Shown here piece after piece: positions 1 through 5,922 of a stretch of 64,000 bases of DNA. Position numbers and translations under genes: made by a program. The stretch spans positions 868,001 to 932,000 of the forward strand of contig JAHBYJ010000001.1 of the NCBI GenBank assembly GCA_019636015.1. The letters run 5' to 3'. The stretch is from Parvibaculaceae bacterium. GTDB taxonomy: Bacteria; Pseudomonadota; Alphaproteobacteria; Parvibaculales; Parvibaculaceae. The notes under the pieces are model-generated. The model made no database searches and was not told the DNA's origin. It worked only from the letters and a program-made list of their open reading frames with translations. Position 1 is the stretch's first letter, and each line of letters starts with the position of its first letter.

Positions 1-444
1 GCCGTGATAGCCGCGTTCGCGGCCGATCAGCCTGGTGCGTGAGGCTTCGCCATTCGCGCGGTGATAGGCAATCGCGATCTTGAGCGCCGTGTCGGCCGCT
101 TCCGATCCCGAATTGCAGAAGAACACATGGTCGAGATCGGCAGGCGCCAGCGCCGCCACCCGGCTTGCCAGCTCGAATACCTTGGGATGCGCGAACTGGA
201 ACGAAGGCGCGAAGTCGAGTTCACCCGCCTGTTGCTGGATCGCCTTCACGATCGGCTCGCGGCAATGCCCGGCATTGGAGCACCAGAGCCCCGCCGTCGC
301 ATCGAGCACCGCCGTCCCGTCCGGCTTGTAGTAATACATGTCCTTCGCGCGGGAGAGCAGGCGCGGCTCCCGCTTGAACTGCCGGTTCGGCGTGAAGGGC
401 AGCCAGAAGGGTTCGAGATCGTTCGGCGTGGTTTCGGCGCTCAT
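1..444 (-). CDS. Omega-amino acid--pyruvate aminotransferase (beta-alanine transaminase, BauA-like), 3' part outside window
   Basis: This is the N-terminal 148 codons of a class III, PLP-dependent aminotransferase; the frame runs off the left edge. The ATG is at 442-444 on the minus strand. The protein begins MSAETTPNDLEPFWLPFTPN and contains LDATAGLWCSNAGH, FFCNSGSEAADTALK and GRERGYHG, the usual N-terminal blocks of beta-alanine/omega-amino acid:pyruvate transaminases. NSGSEA is the PLP-phosphate-binding turn. The catalytic lysine would lie beyond the window. The family moves amino groups from omega-amino acids to pyruvate in the cytoplasm. The gene diverges from an XRE-cupin regulator, which is the likely controller through the palindrome at 531-546. 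Family call is firm; exact substrate is inferred. Confidence 0.88.
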   Translation of the reverse strand, partial: MSAETTPNDLEPFWLPFTPNRQFKREPRLLSRAKDMYYYKPDGTAVLDATAGLWCSNAGHCREPIVKAIQQQAGELDFAPSFQFAHPKVFELASRVAALAPADLDHVFFCNSGSEAADTALKIAIAYHRANGEASRTRLIGRERGYHG

Positions 445-530
445 CGCGGGCCTCCGTTCAGGATTTTCCGCGATTGAAAGTCCGGGCGCAGCGGAAAGCA
501 AGCATTCTCCTGCGTGACTCACGCGCCTCT

Positions 531-546
531 GTTTAGTAAACTAAAC
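531..546. promoter_or_regulatory. Palindromic operator candidate for the XRE-cupin regulator
   Basis: The sequence GTTTAGTAAACTAAAC is a perfect inverted repeat with 7-bp arms (GTTTAGT/ACTAAAC) around AA. It ends two bases before the ATG of the XRE-cupin regulator and lies 87 bp upstream of the divergent aminotransferase. TTTAGT/ACTAAA half-sites fit PuuR-like XRE-cupin regulators. The position suggests autorepression plus control of the aminotransferase. Confidence 0.6.
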
Positions 547-548
547 AC

Positions 549-1154
549 ATGGCAGGGGATTTCAGGCGCGCCCATGGCTCCGCTGCGGCGGGCGAGGGTG
601 AATCGCAGGGGCAGGATATCGGCGCGCGGCTCCGCGAGCTGCGCAAGATGTACGGCCTGTCGCAGCGCGAACTCGCCAAGCGCGCCGGGGTGACGAACGG
701 CACGATTTCCCTCATCGAGCAGGACCGCATCAGCCCCTCCATCGGTTCCCTGAAGAAGGTGCTGGGCGGCTTCCCCATCTCGATCGCCGATTTCCTGACG
801 CTGGACCTCAAGCCCCGCGCCAAGGTCTTCTATGCCGCGAAGGAACTGCGCGAGATCGCGGGCGGCGACGTTTCCTTCCGTCTCGTCGGGCGCGACACGC
901 GCGGCCGCGCCATCCAGATGATGCATGAGCGCTATGTGCCCGGCGCCGATACGGGCGAGGAAATGCTGTCCCATGCCGGCGAGGAGTGCGGCATCGTCAT
1001 CTCCGGCGTGCTGGAGCTCACAGTGGGCGGCGAGGTCCGCCGCCTCGTGCCGGGCGATGCCTATTATTTCGACTCGCGCCTTCCCCACCGCTTCCACAAT
1101 CCGGGCACCGTGGATTGCGTCATCGTCTCCGCCTGCACCCCGCCGAGCTTTTGA
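549..1154 (+). CDS. XRE-family transcriptional regulator with C-terminal cupin domain (PuuR-like)
   Basis: A 201-residue DNA-binding regulator. Residues about 24-81 form an XRE helix-turn-helix (LRELRKMYGLSQRELAKRAG, then TNGTISLIEQ and SPSIGSLKKV). Residues about 118-190 form a cupin_2 domain (EECGIVISGVLEL, VPGDAYYFDSRLPHRFHN), expected to bind a small effector. This architecture is that of PuuR and related regulators of amine and amino-acid catabolism. It diverges from an omega-amino acid aminotransferase, so an amine or omega-amino acid is a plausible ligand. The start at 549 lies right after the operator palindrome, leaving no room for a normal Shine-Dalgarno; a leaderless message is possible, or the true start is downstream. 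Confidence 0.87.
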   Translation: MAGDFRRAHGSAAAGEGESQGQDIGARLRELRKMYGLSQRELAKRAGVTNGTISLIEQDRISPSIGSLKKVLGGFPISIADFLTLDLKPRAKVFYAAKELREIAGGDVSFRLVGRDTRGRAIQMMHERYVPGADTGEEMLSHAGEECGIVISGVLELTVGGEVRRLVPGDAYYFDSRLPHRFHNPGTVDCVIVSACTPPSF

Positions 1155-1157
1155 GCG

Positions 1158-1685
1158 TCACGCCGCCTTCGGCTTGTGGAACTGCACATTGGCCGGCGGC
1201 TTCGAGAAGTCGGGCTTCTCGGCGGTGAGTGCGGCCAGCGCCGCCTCGCGGTCCGCCGCGCTGAAGCTGCCGGTCGTCAGGCAGAACTCCACGAAATTGC
1301 CGTTCGGGTCCTTCGTATAGACCGAGTGGCACCAGTTATGGTCGATCTCCAGCACGTCGAGCCCCGCATCGAGCCATTGCTGGCGCCGCCGCTCGAGGTC
1401 CGCCCGGTCCTTCACGTCGAAGGAGATGTGGTTGATATGGTCGGGCACGCCGGCGGCCTTCGACAGATTGGTCTCGAAGCCTTCCGTCCCCGGAATATCG
1501 TGCATCTCCCAGAAGGCGATGAACTTCGAATCGTCTTCCATCCGGTAGAAGAAATGCTTCGCCCAGCCGCCTTCCGGCGCCGGTCCCACTTCCACCTTCA
1601 CAAGCTCGAAGCCCATCACGCCTTCGTAGAACGCATGAATAGCCTTCATGTCGCGCGCGGCAAGCGCCAGATGATGATAGCCCAT
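1158..1685 (-). CDS. VOC (glyoxalase/bleomycin resistance) family protein
   Basis: A 175-residue vicinal-oxygen-chelate protein. The start MGYHHLALAARDM at 1685 is chosen because it opens the first beta-alpha-beta unit; the frame stays open upstream but encodes non-family sequence. Candidate metal ligands are His4/His5 in YHHLAL, the glutamate of FIAFWEM, the histidine of INHISFDV and the glutamate of GNFVEFC. VOC proteins are glyoxalases, ring-cleavage dioxygenases or epimerases; the substrate cannot be told here. It starts 4 bp after the CMD-family gene and is surely co-transcribed with it. A roughly 35-residue tail after the second module is unassigned. Confidence 0.85.
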   Translation of the reverse strand: MGYHHLALAARDMKAIHAFYEGVMGFELVKVEVGPAPEGGWAKHFFYRMEDDSKFIAFWEMHDIPGTEGFETNLSKAAGVPDHINHISFDVKDRADLERRRQQWLDAGLDVLEIDHNWCHSVYTKDPNGNFVEFCLTTGSFSAADREAALAALTAEKPDFSKPPANVQFHKPKAA

Positions 1686-1689
1686 CGCT

Positions 1690-2334
1690 CTATTCCTTCC
1701 CTTTGGTGTCGACCATCGCCATGACGTCGTTGGAGCTTCCCTTCGGCGCCGCAATCTCGACGATACGCTCATCCACATCGTCATATTCGAGCCTGAGCGC
1801 GCGCGACATCGTGGCATGCATTTCATAGGTCGTGGTGATGTAGGTGAATTCGAGTATCTCCTCGTCCGAGAGATATTTCTTCATCTCGTCGAAAATCGCT
1901 TCCGGCACGCGGCCTCCCTGCAGAACCAGGCAGTCCGTATAGGCAAGCAGGGCGCGCTCGACAGGCGACCAGCAATCCGCGATCGGCCAGTGCGGTATCG
2001 CCGTGATCTGTTCTTCCGTGAGCCCCACATCGCGGCAGGCCTTGCAATGCTGCGAAAACACGAATTGCGAACCGCGCGCAAAGCCCGCACGAATCTGCCC
2101 GAGTTCGCGCAACTTCGGATCGAGCTTGCGATTGGGGCTCCGATAGAACTGGAAGCCTTCGGTCGTGTGCTTGAAGGCATCCGGCACCAGCGCGAACACG
2201 GTCCACCAGTTGCCGGGCGTGCCCGTCGCCGTGCCCGGCTCCTTCACCGGGTCGCGCTCGCCGAACAGCATCTTGTAGAGTTGTTGCGCGAAGGGATCTG
2301 CGTCCGCTTTCGCGACCTGCCTCAGTCTCGGCAT
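1690..2334 (-). CDS. Carboxymuconolactone decarboxylase (CMD/AhpD-like) family protein
   Basis: A 214-residue, mainly helical protein of the CMD superfamily. LRELGQIRAGFARGSQFVFSQ followed by HCKACRDVGLTEEQI is the family's redox/active-site segment, with a Cys-x-x-Cys pair (CKAC) as in AhpD-like members. ERALLAYTDCLVL and EILEFTYITTTYEMHATMSRAL are the later conserved helices. Functions in the superfamily range from gamma-carboxymuconolactone decarboxylation to peroxidase partners, so only the family is assigned. It is the first gene of a two-gene operon with the VOC protein and is divergent from a MarR regulator 72 bp away. Confidence 0.8.
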   Translation of the reverse strand: MPRLRQVAKADADPFAQQLYKMLFGERDPVKEPGTATGTPGNWWTVFALVPDAFKHTTEGFQFYRSPNRKLDPKLRELGQIRAGFARGSQFVFSQHCKACRDVGLTEEQITAIPHWPIADCWSPVERALLAYTDCLVLQGGRVPEAIFDEMKKYLSDEEILEFTYITTTYEMHATMSRALRLEYDDVDERIVEIAAPKGSSNDVMAMVDTKGKE

Positions 2335-2365
2335 GCCTCTCCTCCCGTTGCATGACCGGGGAAAA

Positions 2366-2382
2366 TGTAAGATAAACTGACA
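2366..2382. promoter_or_regulatory. Candidate MarR operator between divergent operons
   Basis: TGTAAGATAAACTGACA is an imperfect 17-bp palindrome (TGTnAGnT-n-AnCTnACA, six of eight positions paired). It sits in the 72-bp gap between the CMD/VOC operon and the marR gene. Size and place suit a MarR dimer site controlling both directions; binding is inferred. Confidence 0.38.
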
Positions 2383-2406
2383 AACACCTCAAGCGGAGTT
2401 TTTTCG

Positions 2407-2892
2407 ATGGCGCGAAAGCCCGGCCTTCTGATGGCACAGCTCCTGAACCGTTTCATCTGGTTCGATGCCGCGCTGCAGAAAAGCCTCGATCTCCGCGGCC
2501 ATGGCGGCGTGCGCCGGCTTGAATCCATGTGCATGGTCTATGTCCATGCCGGCATCCGCCGCCCGAGCGAGCTTGCGCGCCTTCTCGGCGTCACCCGCCA
2601 GTCGGTCAACACGGCGCTGCGCGAGCTGGAAGCCAAGGGCCTTGTCTATCTCGAGCCCGATCCCGAGGATGCGCGCTGCAAGCTCGTGCATTTCGCGCCG
2701 GAAGGCGCCGCCATGCGGCAGGAGGCGCTCGACATCGTGATGGCGCTCGAAGCCGCGCTTGAGGAAAATCTCGGCCGCAAGGCGGTGGACGATCTCGCGC
2801 GTCTCGTCAGCGCCGATTGGGGCGAGGCGCCGGTCATCGGTAACAAGATCGGCAGCAAGGCGAAGCAGGAAAGAAAGAAGAAAAGCGCATGA
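2407..2892 (+). CDS. MarR-family winged-helix transcriptional regulator
   Basis: A 161-residue regulator. The DNA-binding wing region reads RRPSELARLLGVTRQSVNTA then LRELEAKGLVYLEPDPEDAR, a typical MarR recognition helix and beta-wing. Flanking helices form the dimer interface, and the C-terminus is lysine-rich. Its stop overlaps the start of the following isocitrate-lyase-superfamily gene in ATGA (2889-2892), so regulator, lyase and thioesterase form one operon. It probably represses its own operon and the divergent CMD/VOC pair through the palindrome at 2366-2382. The ligand is unknown; a product of the lyase pathway would fit. Confidence 0.82.
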   Translation: MARKPGLLMAQLLNRFIWFDAALQKSLDLRGHGGVRRLESMCMVYVHAGIRRPSELARLLGVTRQSVNTALRELEAKGLVYLEPDPEDARCKLVHFAPEGAAMRQEALDIVMALEAALEENLGRKAVDDLARLVSADWGEAPVIGNKIGSKAKQERKKKSA

Positions 2893-3758
2893 CAAGCCTC
2901 GACCAGCGTCTGAAACAGCCGGGCCTCGTCGTCGCGCCGGGCGCCTATGACGCACTTTCCGCAAGGCTCGCCGCGCAGGCGGGCGCGGAAGTGGTCTACA
3001 TGACGGGCTTCGGCGTCGCGGGCGCGGGCTTCGGCCTTCCCGATATCGGCCTTGTCAGCGCGGCGGAGATGATGGAGCGCGTCCGTGTCATCGCCGCTGC
3101 CGCCGCGCCCGTGCCGCTCATCGCCGATGGCGACAATGGTCATGGCGGCCCGCTCAATGCCGCGCGCCTCGCCCGCGCCTATGAGCAGGCGGGCGCCCAG
3201 TGCATCCAGATCGAGGATCAGGTCTTCCCCAAGCGCTGCGGCCATATGGAAGGAAAGGAAGTCGTGCCCGTCGCGGAAGCGGCGGCGAAAATCCGCGCAG
3301 CGGCCGATGCGCGCGCGGAAAAAAGCTTCAAGATCATGGCGCGCACCGATGCCCGCGCCACACATGGATTGGACGAGGCGCTCCGCCGCGGCGATGCCTT
3401 TCTCAAGGCCGGCGCCGACATTCTCTTCATCGAGGCGCCGCGCGACGAAGCGGAAATGCGGAAAGTCGCGGACACTTTCAATGGCGTGCCCCTCGTCGCC
3501 AATATCGTGGAAGACGGCAAGACGCCCTATCTCGGCGCAAGGGCGCTTGAACACCTCGGCTTCAAGCTCGCGCTCTTCCCCGTCTCGGCGCTCCTCGCCG
3601 TCACCGCCCGCCTGCAAGGCGTCTATGCGGCGCTCCTGAAAGGCGAGGGCTTGCCTGAAGCCGAGCCCCGCGTCACCTTCCAGCGCTACAACGAACTCAT
3701 CGGCCTGAACGACATGCTCGCCGATGCGGCGGCAATAAACGAGAAGACGGGGAAGTAA
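2889..3758 (+). CDS. Isocitrate lyase/PEP mutase superfamily lyase (oxaloacetate decarboxylase or 2,3-dimethylmalate lyase-like)
   Basis: A 289-residue TIM-barrel protein. The catalytic-loop signature KRCGH is at residues 115-119, preceded by QIEDQVFP and followed by GKEVVP. The Mg2+-binding aspartates fall in ADGDNGHGG (about 80-82). NFIG-type residues are absent. A cysteine in the loop favours C-C lyase activity (methylisocitrate, dimethylmalate or oxaloacetate type) over phosphonate mutase chemistry. It overlaps the marR gene in ATGA and the next gene in TAATG, so translational coupling is likely. The exact substrate cannot be set from sequence. Confidence 0.8.
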   Translation: MTSLDQRLKQPGLVVAPGAYDALSARLAAQAGAEVVYMTGFGVAGAGFGLPDIGLVSAAEMMERVRVIAAAAAPVPLIADGDNGHGGPLNAARLARAYEQAGAQCIQIEDQVFPKRCGHMEGKEVVPVAEAAAKIRAAADARAEKSFKIMARTDARATHGLDEALRRGDAFLKAGADILFIEAPRDEAEMRKVADTFNGVPLVANIVEDGKTPYLGARALEHLGFKLALFPVSALLAVTARLQGVYAALLKGEGLPEAEPRVTFQRYNELIGLNDMLADAAAINEKTGK

Positions 3759-4186
3759 TGCCGAGCTGGGCAAATATTCTGAAGCGGATCGAGGCGGGCG
3801 AAATGGAAAAGGCGCCGCCGCATGTGACGGCGCTCAATCTCTATGCGGGCAAGCTCACCGTCATCGAGCCCGGCCGCATCCGCTATGACTGGCCGGTCGA
3901 TCCCGCTTATCTCAATCCCGTCGCCGTCTTCGGCGGCTACCTCGCCACACTCGCCGACCAGACCTGCTCCTTCGCGCTTATGACCATGCTGAAGGACGAC
4001 CAGAACTTCACGACGTCAGATCTGCAAATGCACTTCTTCCGCCCCGTGACAAACGGCATCCTCGCCTGCGAAGGCCATGTCGTGAATGTCTCGAAAACGC
4101 AGGCCTATGTGGAAGCGACTTTCACAAACAGCGACGGCAAACTGGCATTGAAAGCAAGGGCCGTGGAGCGGATTATCGCGGCGTGA
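3758..4186 (+). CDS. PaaI-type hotdog-fold acyl-CoA thioesterase family protein
   Basis: A 142-residue single hotdog domain. Recognisable parts are FGGYLATLADQTCSFALMT (the central hotdog helix with the catalytic-region glycine and aspartate), TTSDLQMHFFRPV and AYVEATFTNSDGKLALKA. The family hydrolyses acyl-CoA thioesters. Its start overlaps the stop of the lyase by one base (TAATG), making it the last gene of the marR-lyase-thioesterase operon. It may release CoA from a pathway product, or trim dead-end CoA esters. Substrate unknown. Confidence 0.78.
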   Translation: MPSWANILKRIEAGEMEKAPPHVTALNLYAGKLTVIEPGRIRYDWPVDPAYLNPVAVFGGYLATLADQTCSFALMTMLKDDQNFTTSDLQMHFFRPVTNGILACEGHVVNVSKTQAYVEATFTNSDGKLALKARAVERIIAA

Positions 4187-4218
4187 GCGCCACCCGCCTC
4201 CAGCGAACTACAAAATAG

Positions 4219-4250
4219 CATGTCACCCCCGGGCTTGACCCGGGGGTCCA
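4219..4250. repeat. Palindromic repeat, copy 1
   Basis: A 32-bp element with perfect 8-bp arms CCCCCGGG and CCCGGGGG around CTTGA. An identical copy starts exactly 100 bp downstream at 4319, and a diverged inverted copy lies at 4694-4723. It resembles the short REP-like palindromes scattered in alphaproteobacterial intergenic regions. Confidence 0.85.
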
Positions 4251-4318
4251 GGGCCGCACCCTCTGCATCAATCAGTCCCGGCATGGCCCGGCTTGTCCGT
4301 TCCCCATACTCCCCCCAA

Positions 4319-4350
4319 CATGTCACCCCCGGGCTTGACCCGGGGGTCCA
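4319..4350. repeat. Palindromic repeat, copy 2
   Basis: Identical over 32 bp to the copy at 4219-4250, in the same orientation. It lies 21 bp before the GIY-YIG start codon, so its hairpin could affect expression of that gene. Confidence 0.85.
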
Positions 4351-4371
4351 AGGGCTCCGGGTGAGGCGCAT

Positions 4372-4659
4372 GTGAAGGACTACTACGTCTACATCCTCGC
4401 AAGCGGGCGCAACGGAACGCTTTACACCGGCGTCACCAACGACATTCAGCGCCGCATTTCCGAGCACCGCGAGGAAATCGGCAGAGGCTTCACAAGCCGC
4501 TACGGCGTGAAACATCTCGTCTGGTACGAAGTGCATAGCGAGGCCCGCGCCGCGATCCAGCGCGAGAAAAACCTCAAGCACTGGTCGCGCGCATGGAAGA
4601 TCGCGTTGATCGAGGAGACGAATCCTTCATGGCGTGATTTGTACGAAGAGCTTTTCTGA
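4372..4659 (+). CDS. GIY-YIG nuclease superfamily protein (UPF0213/YhbQ-like)
   Basis: A 95-residue single-domain GIY-YIG protein. YVYILAS and GTLYTGVTNDIQRR form the GIY-YIG core with the catalytic tyrosine and arginine; REKNLKHW and NPSWRDLY are the usual C-terminal blocks of this small family. The start is GTG at 4372, since an ATG two bases upstream is in another frame. Such proteins are stand-alone putative structure-specific nucleases, and their physiological role is poorly known. The gene is bracketed by palindromic repeats, which suggests a mobile or repeat-associated unit, but no transposase is present. Confidence 0.82.
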   Translation: MKDYYVYILASGRNGTLYTGVTNDIQRRISEHREEIGRGFTSRYGVKHLVWYEVHSEARAAIQREKNLKHWSRAWKIALIEETNPSWRDLYEELF

Positions 4660-4693
4660 GTTTTGCGAAGCGGGACGGCGCTGCCGCGCCTTC

Positions 4694-4723
4694 TGGATGC
4701 CCGGATCAAGCCCGGGCATGACA
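4694..4723. repeat. Palindromic repeat, diverged inverted copy
   Basis: Read on the minus strand this matches copies 1 and 2 with changes. Its arms ATGCCCGG/CCGGGCAT stay perfectly paired, so substitutions in one arm are matched in the other. The hairpin, not just the sequence, appears conserved. The remaining gap up to the next gene at 4890 holds nothing I can support. Confidence 0.7.
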
Positions 4724-4889
4724 ACTTGATGAGGCAAGAGGAATCGGGCGAGGATTGGTTTTTTGGTGGGGAAACCGCAACTTACGCCCCCCAAAAAATA
4801 AACTTATCCCCCTCCCTTGCAGAGCCCCCATATTAGCTCCACGCACAGCAATGAAAGCGCGCACGCCGCCCAAGGCGGCGAACGCCCCG

Positions 4890-5669
4890 CTATTGGAGCC
4901 AGTCTTGGATCATGCCCTGCGAAGCGCCGATCGCTTCAAGCCGCCCGAGCCAGTCGTCCACCCGCGCCTTGAATACCGCATCCTGCGGCAGGAGATAGGC
5001 CTTTTCCGCCTGCGTGAAGGGCGCGTCCGGGTTCGTCGCGCAAAGCCCGTCATAGTCGCGCTCGACGATCCGCGTCTCGATCGCATCGGTGATCATCACA
5101 TCGGCGCGCCCCGCGGCGATCTCGTCGAACACGCTTGCATTGTCCCGGTGGAGGATCAGCGTCGCGCGCGTGATGTTCGCCCGCGCGAATTCCTCGTTCG
5201 TGCCTCCCGGGTTGACGATCACGCGCACGCCCTCGCGGTCGATGCCGGAGAGTGTGCGAAACCGCTCCTTGTCCTCGCAGCGCGCCACCGGCGCCTTGCC
5301 ATCGGTCAGGATCGGGTCGGAAAAGAAGGCCGCTTGCCGTCGCGCCGCGGTCACCGTGATGCCGCCCATGCCGATATCGAATTTCCCGGCGGCGAGATCC
5401 TCCATCAGCGTCGGCCAGCTCGTCCGCACGATGACGAGCTTCGCGTCGAGATCGCCGGCAAGCGCCACCGCCATGTCCACATCGAGCCCCCGGAACTCGC
5501 CCTCGGGCTCCTCCCAGGAAAAGGGCTTGTAGTCGCCGGTGAGCCCCACCCGGACCTCGCCCCGCTCGGCGATCCGCTCAAGTGTCGGGCTCCCCTCCCA
5601 CCGGGCCTGGGCAGGCGCGGCAAGGACAAGGATCAGGAAGAGGGCGGCAAGGGTGCGAATCCGGGTCAT
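4890..5669 (-). CDS. pheC: Periplasmic cyclohexadienyl (prephenate/arogenate) dehydratase
   Basis: A 259-residue protein with an N-terminal signal peptide (MTRIRTLAALFLILVLAAPA, cleavage near AQA). It has the fold of a periplasmic amino-acid-binding protein, but its blocks match PheC enzymes: TGDYKPFSWEEPEG, VIVNPGGTNEEFARANI, DVMITDAIETR, DAPFTQAEKAYLLPQD and VDDWL. The PheC active-site glutamate region is probably TDAIETR. PheC makes phenylpyruvate from prephenate, or phenylalanine from arogenate, in the periplasm. The start at 5669 is chosen because it opens the signal peptide. No ABC transporter genes are nearby, which favours the enzyme over a solute-binding protein. Confidence 0.8.
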   Translation of the reverse strand: MTRIRTLAALFLILVLAAPAQARWEGSPTLERIAERGEVRVGLTGDYKPFSWEEPEGEFRGLDVDMAVALAGDLDAKLVIVRTSWPTLMEDLAAGKFDIGMGGITVTAARRQAAFFSDPILTDGKAPVARCEDKERFRTLSGIDREGVRVIVNPGGTNEEFARANITRATLILHRDNASVFDEIAAGRADVMITDAIETRIVERDYDGLCATNPDAPFTQAEKAYLLPQDAVFKARVDDWLGRLEAIGASQGMIQDWLQ

Positions 5670-5922
5670 GGCCGGACTATAGGCCGCCCCGGAGCCCCGC
5701 GGAAAGCCGCCCTTTACTGGACTGTTAAGGGGCCTGCTGCTAGAAACTCGCCCCATGAGAAAGCTGATGACGACACCGGATTGCTGCGGGCGCCGCCCCG
5801 GCATCATCGCGCGAATTACAGGCCCGGCCTGCCGCTGAGGGCGCCTCTTCGGGCGCTCCGGGGCAGGAGCCGGGTTCTTCCCTTTTCCATCATCGCGCAA
5901 CCCCGTTTAGCTGGGACCCTCC

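Noticed and set aside
4890..5669. Annotation of this gene as an ABC amino-acid-binding protein
   Set aside because: Fold is shared, but NPGGTNEEFARANI, TDAIETR and EKAYLLPQD match PheC, and no permease or ATPase gene is near.
5756..5839. A 27-codon ATG frame (MRKLMTTPDCCGR...) between pheC and ileS
   Set aside because: No ribosome site and no family; as likely random. The 253-bp gap holds the divergent promoters, which I could not place.
5835..5862. GC-rich imperfect hairpin in the ileS leader
   Set aside because: Arms do not pair cleanly and there is no T-run or T-box sequence, so neither attenuator nor riboswitch is supported.
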